Assembly (NCBI RefSeq): GCF_002113025.1
Contig: NZ_NEJH01000014.1
Span: 44,085 to 108,084, forward strand
Length of the DNA stretch: 64,000 bases
Origin: Pseudomonas sp. B28(2017)
Lineage (GTDB): Bacteria > Pseudomonadota > Gammaproteobacteria > Pseudomonadales > Pseudomonadaceae
Direction: 5' to 3'
Shown here: positions 27,839 through 36,722 of the stretch, one piece after another
Layout: each line of letters begins with the position of its first letter
How positions within the stretch are numbered: the first letter of the stretch is position 1
Made by a program: the position numbers and the translations under genes
Notes under the pieces: generated by a model
What the model was told of the DNA's origin: nothing
The model's input: only the letters and a program-made list of their open reading frames with translations
The model's database searches: none

Positions 27839-28735
27839 ATGCTTGATTATTTATTGGCAGAAAAGAATTTTACTGCCTTAAAACAGTACGTTGATTTTTT
27901 GAGAGAATTGCCCAAGGCGCTGGAGGAAATCAACCGATTTTCCGATGCCATGGCTCGAGCCGGGCATACCCTGTTGCCTCCACCCAATGCTCCGGCATTG
28001 ATTCAGGTCGCGCTTGCCAACGCACAATGCTGGCGCGTGATCGGCGTCACCATACCTTTGTTGGGCAACACATCCGCTCGGATATTGCACGACATGAGCG
28101 ATTTTATCAGCGAGTTTCAGGCCATTGTCTCCGTCGCTCAGAATCGACGATTGGCAATTTCCGTGATTGATCCGCAACAGTTCACTGTTGTGAGATCTGC
28201 CAATTGGGGGAGTGCCCCTTGTGCTGATGTGATTGATGTTTTGCGTGAACTCGATGCTCGGTTGGGTTATTGCCAACATGCTGTGTCGGATTTCAAAGCG
28301 CAAGTGACAATTCTCGCTGAATCGATCCATGGCATTTTTGTTCGCTTTATCGAATCGCTGAGGATGCCACTGTGCAGTTGCGACGGTCCAATCCCCAAGA
28401 TCGAGGCCTACTACGTTTTGGGTCGAGTCGGTCTACCGGGTATGGGCTATGATCCAGGCCAATGGTACTCGGAAGAACAACGACAGGCATTCGCCCGAGC
28501 GCATGTCGGGCAGCTGTTCGATCTTCACCGGCGTGCCAGTGTGGCAGCGGGCAATCTCGGCGACTTCTGTTTCCGGTGGGCGTACATGCTGGATGAGGCG
28601 AGGCGAACGCTTCGAACCCATCACGGGCATCAGACGATGGCTCGTGCCAAGGCTTCATTGCCGTTGATTACGGACTCGCTCGGTGAAGTCGAAGCCATGT
28701 CCAGGCAATTGGTGCAAATGGCCGAAGTGCTCTAA
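27839..28735 (+). CDS. Toxin-linked partner protein, unknown family
   Basis: 298 residues from ATG 27839, eight bases after GAGGA (a TTG at 27800 has no ribosome site). Mostly helical, without signal peptide or clear membrane helix; the middle region has Cys-rich LCSCDGPIP near residue 180. It follows the pore-forming toxin gene on the same strand and ends in a strong terminator, so the two form a unit. It could be a separate B- or C-type component, a chaperone or a modifier. I do not recognise a family and no function is claimed. Confidence 0.7.
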   Translation: MLDYLLAEKNFTALKQYVDFLRELPKALEEINRFSDAMARAGHTLLPPPNAPALIQVALANAQCWRVIGVTIPLLGNTSARILHDMSDFISEFQAIVSVAQNRRLAISVIDPQQFTVVRSANWGSAPCADVIDVLRELDARLGYCQHAVSDFKAQVTILAESIHGIFVRFIESLRMPLCSCDGPIPKIEAYYVLGRVGLPGMGYDPGQWYSEEQRQAFARAHVGQLFDLHRRASVAAGNLGDFCFRWAYMLDEARRTLRTHHGHQTMARAKASLPLITDSLGEVEAMSRQLVQMAEVL

Positions 28736-28770
28736 AAAAAAGCCCATGACATGTCATGGGCTTTTTGATT
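28736..28770. terminator. Bidirectional terminator
   Basis: A-run, AAGCCCATGACATGTCATGGGCTT perfect palindromic stem, T-run. It serves the toxin partner gene on the plus strand and speC on the minus strand. Confidence 0.92.
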
Positions 28771-28783
28771 TGTGCGTGTGGTT

Positions 28784-29947
28784 TTACACGTAGAAGGACT
28801 TTAGCGGTGGAAAGCCGTTGAACTCAACAGCGCTGTAGCTGGTGGTGTACGCACCGGTCGATAGCCAGTACAGGCGATCACCGATGGCCAGGTTCAGCGG
28901 CAGGCCGTACTTGTAGTTTTCGTACATGATGTCGGCGCTGTCGCAGGTCGGGCCGGCGATGACCACTTCTTCCATCTCGCCCTTTTTCTCTGTCCAGATC
29001 GGGAACTTGATGGCTTCGTCCATGGTTTCGATCAGGCCGGAGAACTTGCCCACATCCGTGTACACCCAACGCTCTACCGCGGTACGGGATTTACGTGCGA
29101 CCAGCACTACTTCACTGACCAGGATGCCGGCGTTGGCGATCAACGAACGGCCCGGCTCCAGGATGATTTCCGGCAAGTCATCACCGAAGTCTTCCTTGAG
29201 GAAGCGGATGATTTCTTCCGCGTAGGTTTCCAGGCTGTTGGTGCGGGTGATGTAGTTGGCCGGGAAGCCGCCGCCCATGTTGATCAGTTTCAGGTGGATG
29301 CCATCTTCTTCTTTCAGGCGTTCGAAGATCACTTTGACCTTGGCGATGGCCGCATCCCAGACGCTGATGTCGCGCTGCTGCGAGCCAACGTGGAACGAAA
29401 TGCCGTAAGGCACCAGGCCCAGGTCACGGGCGAGGATCAGCAGGTCCATGGCCATGTCGGTCTGGCAGCCGAATTTGCGCGACAACGGCCAGTCGGCAGT
29501 GGTCGAGCCTTCGGTCAGGATACGTACGTAGACTTTTGCACCCGGTGCCGCCTTGGCGATGTTGCGCAGGTCGGCTTCGGAGTCGGTGGCGAACAGGCGC
29601 ACGCCCTTGTCGTAGAAGTAGCGGATGTCCTTGGACTTCTTGATGGTGTTGCCGTAGCTGATATGGTCGGCGCTGACGCCACGGCTCAGCACTTTGTCCA
29701 GCTCGTAGATCGAGGCGATGTCGAAGCTCGAGCCTTTCTCTTTGAGCAGGTCGATGATCTCGACGGCCGGGTTGGCCTTGACCGCGTAGTAGACCTTGGC
29801 GAATTCGAAACCGGCGCGCAGGTCGTCATAGGCCTGGGCAATCATCGCGGTGTCGATCACCACGAACGGGGTTTCCTGCTTATCGGCGAACGCCTTCATT
29901 TTCTGAAAGGTTTCGCGCGCGAAATAGTCTTCGACCTGGATCGACAT
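28784..29947 (-). CDS. speC: Ornithine/lysine decarboxylase, fold III
   Basis: 387 residues. PLP-dependent, eukaryotic-type decarboxylase making putrescine (and possibly cadaverine). PLP-binding Lys 57 lies in AKVYYAVKANPA; SFHVGSQQ, NMGGGFPANY, LEPGRSLIANAG and the active-site Cys in GPTCDSADIMYE are all present. Length equals the P. aeruginosa SpeC (PA4519), which also lies in the piu-ampDE neighbourhood. ATG 29947 is preceded by AGGAGTCC. A terminator-like hairpin lies about 120 bases upstream on the same strand. Confidence 0.95.
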   Translation of the reverse strand: MSIQVEDYFARETFQKMKAFADKQETPFVVIDTAMIAQAYDDLRAGFEFAKVYYAVKANPAVEIIDLLKEKGSSFDIASIYELDKVLSRGVSADHISYGNTIKKSKDIRYFYDKGVRLFATDSEADLRNIAKAAPGAKVYVRILTEGSTTADWPLSRKFGCQTDMAMDLLILARDLGLVPYGISFHVGSQQRDISVWDAAIAKVKVIFERLKEEDGIHLKLINMGGGFPANYITRTNSLETYAEEIIRFLKEDFGDDLPEIILEPGRSLIANAGILVSEVVLVARKSRTAVERWVYTDVGKFSGLIETMDEAIKFPIWTEKKGEMEEVVIAGPTCDSADIMYENYKYGLPLNLAIGDRLYWLSTGAYTTSYSAVEFNGFPPLKSFYV

Positions 29948-30486
29948 ACGTTGGGACTCCTACTGGCAAACATCAGTAACAATGGGTGTAAGGGCAATCA
30001 GCCCTAGTGAACGTCCTCCGTATCCCCACTTTGGTTCGCCTACTTCCCAAGGCATGTCGCCGAAAGCAAAAAGGCCATGGGAGCGCTGCGCCCTTGGCCT
30101 TGCTGTCTCGTCGTCAGTACTTGAGCCGGATGGATCGTTTCCAGCATGGACGTTCGGCGCGAACTTTAGGGCGTGAGGGGCCTGAGATCAACTAAAAATG
30201 TCGCGTTTTCGCACTCTTCTGACGTGCGTTGCAGGCATCACTCTTTGTAGCCGACCGAGATGACGGGAAGATGTTCCCCGATAATTTTCAAGTGTTAAAA
30301 ATACCTGCACGTTCGACGCTTTTGTGTGCCAAGTCATGGAAAAGTGCGATGGCGTCAACATAAGCGACGTTGGCGGCGAAAAGGTCTGTTGAGCGAGGAT
30401 TTGACTGTTTCGGCAGGCCTTTTTAGAGACCACCTGCCGAGGCAGGTGTTGATATTTTTTTCCGGCTGCCAGATTGCGCGATTTTT
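29948..30486. other. Gene-free region upstream of speC
   Basis: About 540 bases without a convincing gene on either strand. It includes the speC leader, the minus-strand terminator-like hairpin at 30068-30100 and unassigned sequence (30101-30486) that could encode a small RNA or hold the speC promoter. Confidence 0.5.
30068..30100 (-). terminator. Terminator-like hairpin in front of speC
   Basis: On the minus strand AGGCCAAGGG pairs with CCCATGGCCT (one mismatch, 9-base loop) and is followed by TTTTTGC. It points into speC, 120 bases before the start codon, and so may be an attenuator in the speC leader or the end of an unseen upstream small RNA. Confidence 0.6.
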
Positions 30487-30574
30487 GTGGGAGCGAGCCT
30501 GCCCGCGAAGGCATTTTCACAGCCAACATCGTCGCTGGCGGACATTGCGCTATCGCGAGCAGGCTCGCTCCCAC
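30487..30574. repeat. REPIN (paired inverted REPs)
   Basis: GTGGGAGCGAGCCTGCCCGCG and the inverted CGCGAGCAGGCTCGCTCCCAC, 88 bases in all, the same length as the copy at 18451-18538. It lies just after the ABC-transporter operon stop. Confidence 0.9.
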
Positions 30575-30587
30575 AGGTTTTGCATTT

Positions 30588-31745
30588 TTACGCCACTACA
30601 GCCAAGGCCGGCGACACGATGCTGGTCTTCATGCCCCGCGAACGTCCAGAGCTCAGGTAGGCTGCAATCGACTCCTGAGTGACTTCGCCGAGGAACACCC
30701 GCTCGGCATTCATCACTGGCAACCAGGAGCGGTTGAACTCATACATGCGCGACAGCAGGATACGCAAATGCTCGTCGTAGGCCGCCGTAGCGTTGAACTC
30801 GCGCAAGTACTGCGCGCAGGCACCGGTCTGACGATGCAGGTCGCGGCGACGTACGTAACCCAGGGCTTTGTTCTCGGCGCAGGTGACCACCACATAACGC
30901 CGGTCATGCTCATCCATCAGATCCAGCGCTTCGGCGACTGTGGTCTCCGGGCTGACGGATGGCGCGTTGTCCGCCGCGTCTTCGGCTTTTACCAACAGCA
31001 AGCGCTTGAGGGTGCTGTCCTGGCCGACGAAGTGGCTGACAAACTCATCCGCCGGATGCGCGAGCAGCGTGTCCGGGTGATCGATCTGCAACAGCTTTCC
31101 GGCGCGGAAAATCGCGATCTTGTCGCCCAGCTTGATCGCCTCGTCGATGTCATGGCTGACCATGATCACGGTCTTGTTCAGCGCCCGCTGCATTTCGAAG
31201 AACTCGTTCTGGATCATCTCGCGGTTGATCGGGTCGACAGCGCCGAAAGGTTCGTCCATCAGCAACAGTGGCGCATCCGCCGCCAGTGCGCGAATCACGC
31301 CGATCCGTTGTTGCTGGCCGCCGGACAATTCCCGCGGATAACGATGCAGGTATTGTTTGGGTTCGAGCTTGATCATGCTCATCAACTCGCGGGCGCGGTC
31401 GTGGCATTTCTGTTTGTTCCATCCGAGCAGCTTCGGCACCACCACGATGTTCTCTTCGATGGTCATGTTCGGGAACAGGCCGATCTGCTGGATCACGTAG
31501 CCGATGTTGCGCCGCAGCGTCACTTCGTCGAGGCCGGTGGTGTCTTCGCCATTGATCAGGATCTTGCCCGAGGTGGGTTTGATCAGACGGTTGATCATTT
31601 TCAGCGTGGTGCTTTTGCCGCAACCCGATGGCCCGAGGAACACGCAGATTTCGCCTTCATCGACGGTCAGGCTCACCGAGTCCACGGCTTTCACGTCTTT
31701 GCCATTGCTTTGGAAGGTCTTGCCGAGGTTTTGAAGTTCGATCAT
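30588..31745 (-). CDS. Osmoprotectant ABC transporter, ATP-binding protein
   Basis: 385 residues from ATG 31745, overlapping the permease stop by four bases. ABC domain with Walker A GPSGCGKST, signature LSGGQQQR, Walker B LLLMDEP and switch His in VSHDIDEA. The C-terminal part (about 250-375) contains CBS-like sequence, as in OpuCA/ProV-type ATPases, where it senses ionic strength. Last gene of a permease-binding protein-permease-ATPase operon. Substrates are probably quaternary amines such as glycine betaine, carnitine or choline. Confidence 0.93.
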   Translation of the reverse strand: MIELQNLGKTFQSNGKDVKAVDSVSLTVDEGEICVFLGPSGCGKSTTLKMINRLIKPTSGKILINGEDTTGLDEVTLRRNIGYVIQQIGLFPNMTIEENIVVVPKLLGWNKQKCHDRARELMSMIKLEPKQYLHRYPRELSGGQQQRIGVIRALAADAPLLLMDEPFGAVDPINREMIQNEFFEMQRALNKTVIMVSHDIDEAIKLGDKIAIFRAGKLLQIDHPDTLLAHPADEFVSHFVGQDSTLKRLLLVKAEDAADNAPSVSPETTVAEALDLMDEHDRRYVVVTCAENKALGYVRRRDLHRQTGACAQYLREFNATAAYDEHLRILLSRMYEFNRSWLPVMNAERVFLGEVTQESIAAYLSSGRSRGMKTSIVSPALAVVA

Positions 31746-32395
31746 TTCAGGAGTCCTTTTGGAGTCAACGAGCGTTGCAGCCATTGCAAAAACAAGTCGG
31801 CGAAGATCGCCAGAAGGCTGACCAGCAGTGCGCCGACGATCAGCATCGACATGTCGCTGCGGCTGATGGATGCGAGGATGAGTACACCGAGGCCGCCGGC
31901 GCCGATGGTCGCTGCGATGGTCATTACGCCGATGTTCATCACCACGGCGGTGCGCACGCCGGCGAGGATCACTGGCACGGCGATGGGCAGTTCGACCATG
32001 CGCAGGCGCTGGCCGAAGGTCATGCCGATGCCGCGCGCGGCTTCGCGGATGCCCGGCTCGACGCCAGTGAGGGCCAGATAGGTGTTGCGCATGATCGGCA
32101 ACAGTGAATAAAGGAACACGGCGGTGATCGCCGGCATCGGTCCGAGGCCCTGGCCGAATTTCGAATAGAACGGCAACAGCAGACCGAACAGCGCAATCGA
32201 CGGTACAGTCAGCAGCACGGTGGCGCTGGCCTGCAACGGACTTGCGAGGCTCGGGAAACGCGTCATCAACATGCCCAGTGGCACACCGGTGAGGATCGCC
32301 AGGCTGACGGCAATGCCAACCAGGGTGATGTGCTGCCAGGTCAGATGCATCACCTGTTGCCAGTCGAAATGGGAAAAGGCGTTCAGCAATTCCAT
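31742..32395 (-). CDS. Osmoprotectant ABC transporter, permease
   Basis: 217 residues with about five membrane helices and the EAARGIGMTFGQRLRMVELP loop (EAA motif) that contacts the ATPase. OpuCB/YehY-type permease. It is coupled to the ATPase gene by a 4-base overlap, and lies 12 bases after the binding-protein gene. Confidence 0.93.
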   Translation of the reverse strand: MELLNAFSHFDWQQVMHLTWQHITLVGIAVSLAILTGVPLGMLMTRFPSLASPLQASATVLLTVPSIALFGLLLPFYSKFGQGLGPMPAITAVFLYSLLPIMRNTYLALTGVEPGIREAARGIGMTFGQRLRMVELPIAVPVILAGVRTAVVMNIGVMTIAATIGAGGLGVLILASISRSDMSMLIVGALLVSLLAIFADLFLQWLQRSLTPKGLLK

Positions 32396-32407
32396 GACTT
32401 TTCCTCC

Positions 32408-33301
32408 TTAATTGATGGGGTGCTGGCGCAGGAAATCAGCGGCCACGGCGGAAGGGCTTTGGTGATCGACATCGACCCGGGCGTTGAGTTGACGCATGGT
32501 TTCGTCGTCAAAGAGTTCGGCCAGCGGCTTGAGTTGTTCGGCGAGTTTCGGATGTGCATCCAGGTATGCCTGACGCACCACCGGCGCGGCGGTGTAGTCC
32601 GGGAAGTAATGCATGTCGTCTTCCAGCAGCTTCAGGCCGAAAGCACTGAGGCGACCGTCGGTGGTGTAGACCAGGCCGGCGAACACTTGCCCGTTTCGCA
32701 GCGCTGTATAGACGAGCCCCGCGTCCATCTGCCGGATGTTCTTGCGGGTCAGGTTCATATCGTAGAGCTTGACCATGCCGTCCAGACCGTCGGAGCGGTT
32801 GGCGAACTCGGTGTCCAGCGCCACCAGGTGATTGGTCCTGGTTTGGTCGTGCAGCACTTTGTTCAGATCGCTGATGCTGTTGATCTGCGGGTATTGGTCA
32901 GCGACTTTTTTCGGCAGGGCCAGGGCGTAGGTGTTGCTGAATTTCGACGGGGTCAGCCAGACCAGGCCTTTTTTCGCGTCGAGTTGTTTGACCCGGGTGT
33001 AGGACTGTTCGCTATCGAGTTTTTCGCTGACATGGTTGTAGGCCACCAGCGACACGCCGGTGTATTCCCAGAGCATGTCCAGTTGCCCGCTTTCGTGGGC
33101 ACTGCGGGCGAGGTTGCTGCCCAGCCCGCCGGTGACCTGGGTGTCGTAACCCTTGGTGCTCAGGTATTGCGAGGTGATTTCCGCCAGCAGAGTCTGTTCG
33201 GTGAACACCCGGGCGCCGATGCGGATCACCGGTTTTTCCGCGGCTTGGACGATTCCTGCGAACAGCAGGACGCAGCCCAGAATCAAGCTAAGTCGTTTCA
33301 T
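32408..33301 (-). CDS. Osmoprotectant ABC transporter, substrate-binding protein
   Basis: 297 residues with a signal peptide (MKRLSLILGCVLLFAGIVQA). OpuAC/ProX-type domain: IRIGARVFTEQTLLAEI, YTGVSLVAYN and LVYTTDGRLSAFGLKLLEDD. It has no lipobox, so it should be a soluble periplasmic protein. It lies between the two permease genes of one operon. Confidence 0.93.
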   Translation of the reverse strand: MKRLSLILGCVLLFAGIVQAAEKPVIRIGARVFTEQTLLAEITSQYLSTKGYDTQVTGGLGSNLARSAHESGQLDMLWEYTGVSLVAYNHVSEKLDSEQSYTRVKQLDAKKGLVWLTPSKFSNTYALALPKKVADQYPQINSISDLNKVLHDQTRTNHLVALDTEFANRSDGLDGMVKLYDMNLTRKNIRQMDAGLVYTALRNGQVFAGLVYTTDGRLSAFGLKLLEDDMHYFPDYTAAPVVRQAYLDAHPKLAEQLKPLAELFDDETMRQLNARVDVDHQSPSAVAADFLRQHPIN

Positions 33302-33322
33302 GAATATTCCTTTGCCGAGGCG

Positions 33323-34039
33323 TTAAGACGGGCGCAAACTGCGTTCCAGCCAGAGACGGCTGGCGAGGGTGACCACGCCATCGAGCAGCAAGGCCAGCAG
33401 CGCGGTACACGCGGCGCCGAGCAGCAGTTGCGGCTGATTGTTCAGGGCGATGCCGGGGAAGATCAGGCTGCCGAGGCTGTTGGCGCCAATCAGGAACGCC
33501 AGTGGCGCGGTGCCGACGTTGATCGCCAGCGCCACCCGCACGCCACCGACGATGATCGGCACGGCGTTGGGCAACTCGACTTTCCACAGCACCTGGCGCG
33601 GGGTCATGCCCATGCCGACAGCCGCTTCCTTGAGCGAGCCCTGGACGTTTTTCAGGCCTTCATAGGTGTTGCGCACAATCGGCAGCAATGAAGCGAGGAA
33701 TAAAGCGAAGATCGCCGGCCCACTGCCGATGCCGAGGATGCCCAGGGCAATCGCGAGCACGGCCAGCGGTGGCACGGTGTTGCCGATGTTGAAGATCTGC
33801 ATGAAGCGTTCGGCGCGGCCGACCATGGTCTGGCGGCTCAGGAAGATGCCGGCGGGGAGGCCCACGACAACGGCGGCCAGCATTGAAACGAGGACGAGAA
33901 TCAGATGAGCTTGCAGGTAAAACAACAAATCGTCGCGGTAGTGTTCGATCGTGTTGATGCCGATCCAGTTGATCAGCAGGGCCAGGAGGGCGATTACCAG
34001 CGCGCCTCCCATCAGCCCTTTGCCATAGCGGATAGCCAC
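33323..34039 (-). CDS. Osmoprotectant ABC transporter, second permease
   Basis: 238 residues, about six membrane helices, with the EAAVGMGMTPRQVLWKVELP loop. First gene of the operon (minus strand). Upstream (34040-34385) is shared with the divergent prfC. Confidence 0.93.
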   Translation of the reverse strand: MAIRYGKGLMGGALVIALLALLINWIGINTIEHYRDDLLFYLQAHLILVLVSMLAAVVVGLPAGIFLSRQTMVGRAERFMQIFNIGNTVPPLAVLAIALGILGIGSGPAIFALFLASLLPIVRNTYEGLKNVQGSLKEAAVGMGMTPRQVLWKVELPNAVPIIVGGVRVALAINVGTAPLAFLIGANSLGSLIFPGIALNNQPQLLLGAACTALLALLLDGVVTLASRLWLERSLRPS

Positions 34040-34385
34040 AGGCGGACTCCTTTTTTTCAGTCGGCGAACGCAGTCCCGTGTGGCAGGCCATCATTGGCTG
34101 CCGGGCAACGTTCGCGAGAAGCAGCTCTTCATGTGCCGAACGCGCTCCTACAGAGGGGAGCGTGTACGGCTTATCGAGCCATGAGCACAGCCTCGTCAGG
34201 CTGAATTGCAGGTGTTTCAGGCCCCCGACGAGTGGTCGTTACGGGGGAGTGGACGTCTCCGTGCTTTAAAAGGTTCCCATCCGGGGCAGCATTTGGCCAC
34301 CCTTAATGTGCTCAACGGTTCGGTTATTGCACTGAGTTGGGCTATAATCGCGGCCCTTTTTTGAATCACCGCCAGGCGATTTCCC
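34040..34385. other. Divergent region between the ABC operon and prfC
   Basis: 346 bases without a gene. A perfect TATAAT at 34343-34348 on the plus strand, 38 bases before prfC, is the likely -10 of prfC; no good -35 is seen at 17 bases (TTCGGT), though TTGCAC occurs closer. Remnants of REP-like sequence (CGCTCCTACAG) are near 34140. Confidence 0.5.
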
Positions 34386-35969
34386 ATGACCAGACAGGCC
34401 GCCGAAGTCGCGAAACGCCGCACTTTCGCCATTATTTCCCACCCCGATGCCGGTAAAACCACGATCACCGAAAAGCTCCTGCTGATGGGCAAGGCGATTG
34501 CGGTAGCCGGTACGGTGAAATCCCGTAAATCCGACCGCCATGCGACATCCGACTGGATGGAGATGGAGAAACAACGGGGTATTTCCATCACCACGTCGGT
34601 CATGCAGTTCCCGTATCGCGAACACATGATCAACCTGCTCGACACCCCGGGCCACGAAGACTTCTCCGAAGACACCTACCGCACCCTGACGGCGGTTGAC
34701 TCGGCATTGATGGTTCTTGACGGCGGTAAAGGCGTCGAGCCACGCACTATTGCGCTGATGGACGTCTGCCGTCTGCGTGACACGCCGATTGTCAGCTTCA
34801 TCAACAAACTCGACCGTGACATCCGTGACCCGATCGAACTGCTCGACGAGATCGAAGCCGTCCTCAAGATCAAGGCTGCGCCAATCACCTGGCCGATTGG
34901 TTGCTACCGCGACTTCAAGGGCGTGTACCACCTGGCCGATGACTACATCATTGTCTACACCGCCGGTCACGGTCACGAACGCACCGAAACCAGGATCATC
35001 GAGAGACTCGACTCCGACGAGGCGCGTGCGCACCTGGGTGACGAGTACGAGCGTTTCCTCGAGCAGCTGGAACTGGTTCAAGGCGCTTGCCACGAGTTCA
35101 ACCAGCAGGAGTTCCTCGACGGTCAGCTGACCCCGGTTTTCTTTGGTACGGCACTGGGCAACTTTGGTGTCGACCACGTTCTTGACGCTGTCGTCGATTG
35201 GGCCCCGCGCCCGCTGGCCCGGGTCGCCAACGAACGCACCGTGGAGCCGGTGGAAGAGAAGTTCTCAGGCTTCATCTTCAAGATCCAGGCGAACATGGAC
35301 CCGAAACACCGCGACCGCATCGCTTTCATGCGCATTTGCTCCGGCAAGTACGAAAAAGGCATGAAGATGCGCCACGTGCGTACCGGCAAGGATGTGCGGA
35401 TCGGCGATGCGCTGACCTTCTTCTCTTCCGAGCGTGAGCAACTGGAAGAAGCCTTCGCCGGCGACATCATCGGCCTGCACAACCACGGCACGATCCAGAT
35501 TGGCGATACCTTCAGCGAAGGCGAAGTCCTGGGCTTCACCGGCATCCCGCACTTCGCCCCGGAACTGTTCCGTCGCGTACGCCTGCGTGATCCGCTGAAA
35601 TCCAAGCAACTGCGCCAGGGCCTGCAGCAACTGGCCGAAGAAGGCGCGACCCAAGTGTTCTTCCCGGAGCGCAGCAACGACATCATCCTCGGCGCTGTCG
35701 GTGTGCTGCAGTTCGATGTGGTCGCCAGCCGCTTGAAAGAGGAATACAAGGTCGAGTGCTCCTACGAGCCGATCACCGTTTATTCCGCGCGATGGATCGA
35801 ATGCAGCGACAAGAAGAAGCTTGAGGAATTCTCCAACAAGGCTGTGGAAAACCTGGCATTGGACGGCGGTGGTCACCTGACCTACCTCGCGCCGACGCGG
35901 GTCAACCTTGCGTTGATGGAAGAGCGCTGGCCGGACGTGAAGTTCCGCGCGACCCGTGAGCATCACTAA
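34386..35969 (+). CDS. prfC: Peptide chain release factor 3
   Basis: 527 residues. Translational GTPase that recycles RF1/RF2 from the ribosome. G1 ISHPDAGKTTITEKLL, G3 DTPGHEDFSEDTYRTL, G4 NKLDRD, and RF3-typical MQFPYREHMINLLDTP and SDRHATSDWMEMEKQRGIS. Usual length. A terminator shared with bfr follows. Confidence 0.98.
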   Translation: MTRQAAEVAKRRTFAIISHPDAGKTTITEKLLLMGKAIAVAGTVKSRKSDRHATSDWMEMEKQRGISITTSVMQFPYREHMINLLDTPGHEDFSEDTYRTLTAVDSALMVLDGGKGVEPRTIALMDVCRLRDTPIVSFINKLDRDIRDPIELLDEIEAVLKIKAAPITWPIGCYRDFKGVYHLADDYIIVYTAGHGHERTETRIIERLDSDEARAHLGDEYERFLEQLELVQGACHEFNQQEFLDGQLTPVFFGTALGNFGVDHVLDAVVDWAPRPLARVANERTVEPVEEKFSGFIFKIQANMDPKHRDRIAFMRICSGKYEKGMKMRHVRTGKDVRIGDALTFFSSEREQLEEAFAGDIIGLHNHGTIQIGDTFSEGEVLGFTGIPHFAPELFRRVRLRDPLKSKQLRQGLQQLAEEGATQVFFPERSNDIILGAVGVLQFDVVASRLKEEYKVECSYEPITVYSARWIECSDKKKLEEFSNKAVENLALDGGGHLTYLAPTRVNLALMEERWPDVKFRATREHH

Positions 35970-35990
35970 GCGCTGAATGGCGACACCGCA

Positions 35991-36020
35991 AAGCCCACTG
36001 TGAAAGCAGTGGGCTTTTTT
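35991..36020. terminator. Bidirectional terminator prfC/bfr
   Basis: AAGCCCACTG-TGAAAG-CAGTGGGCTT with a T-run, between convergent prfC and bfr. Confidence 0.92.
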
Positions 36021-36047
36021 AATGCATCGAGTTTAATGGCGTAGAAC

Positions 36048-36524
36048 TTACTCGTCTTCGCCCATCTGCGATTGCAGGTAGTTCTCGATACCGATCTTTT
36101 CAATCAGGCCCAACTGGGTTTCCAGCCAGTCGATATGTTCTTCTTCGGACTCGAGGATATCTTCAAGCAGCTCACGGCTGCCGAAGTCACCGACTGTTTC
36201 GCAATGAGCGATAGCCACTTTGAGATCCGCGTGACCGGTGCGTTCGATACGCAAGTCGCACTCAAGCATTTCCTTGGTGTGTTCGCCGATGTGCAGCTTG
36301 CCCAGGTCCTGGACGTTCGGCAGGCCTTCAAGGAACAGGATCCGCTTGATCAGCTTGTCCGCGTGCTTCATCTCGTCGATGGACTCGTGGTACTCGTGCT
36401 TGCCGAGCTTGTTCAGGCCCCAATCTTCATACATGCGCGCATGCAGGAAGTATTGATTGATCGCGACCAGCTCATTGGCAAGGATCTTGTTGAGATGCTG
36501 GATGACTGTAACGTCGCCTTTCAT
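36048..36524 (-). CDS. bfr: Bacterioferritin
   Basis: 158 residues from ATG 36524 (AGGAC upstream; a longer in-frame reading adds ten unlikely residues). 24-meric iron-storage protein. Ferroxidase ligands Glu 18 (ANELVAINQY), Glu 51 and His 54 (DEMKHAD), and the later Glu/His pairs (AIAHCE, ESEEEHIDWLE) are present, and Met 52 for heme binding. It lies downstream of bfd on the same strand with a terminator in between, so it is transcribed separately. Confidence 0.96.
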   Translation of the reverse strand: MKGDVTVIQHLNKILANELVAINQYFLHARMYEDWGLNKLGKHEYHESIDEMKHADKLIKRILFLEGLPNVQDLGKLHIGEHTKEMLECDLRIERTGHADLKVAIAHCETVGDFGSRELLEDILESEEEHIDWLETQLGLIEKIGIENYLQSQMGEDE

Positions 36525-36681
36525 GATGGGGTCCTGCCCTTTATTAGCTGTCAATAGAGCAGAGTTTGAGCCGCGTATTTAATAGTGTCAAACCTAAGTT
36601 ATTGAAACTTAAATGAAAATTAATCGGAATAAGAATGTTTGTGTTCCGCGTCTAGAGCATAACTAGTTGATTTTGAGACAT

Positions 36682-36707
36682 AAAAAAACCGGACTTATGT
36701 CCGGTTC
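36682..36707 (-). terminator. Terminator after bfd
   Basis: On the minus strand AACCGGAC-ATAA-GTCCGGTT followed by a run of T, 16 bases after the bfd stop codon. Confidence 0.9.
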
Positions 36708-36722
36708 TTTGAGATTCGATAT

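Noticed and set aside
30474..32081. A 535-codon plus-strand frame across a REPIN and the transporter ATPase
   Set aside because: It starts inside a repeat and runs antisense to two certain genes.
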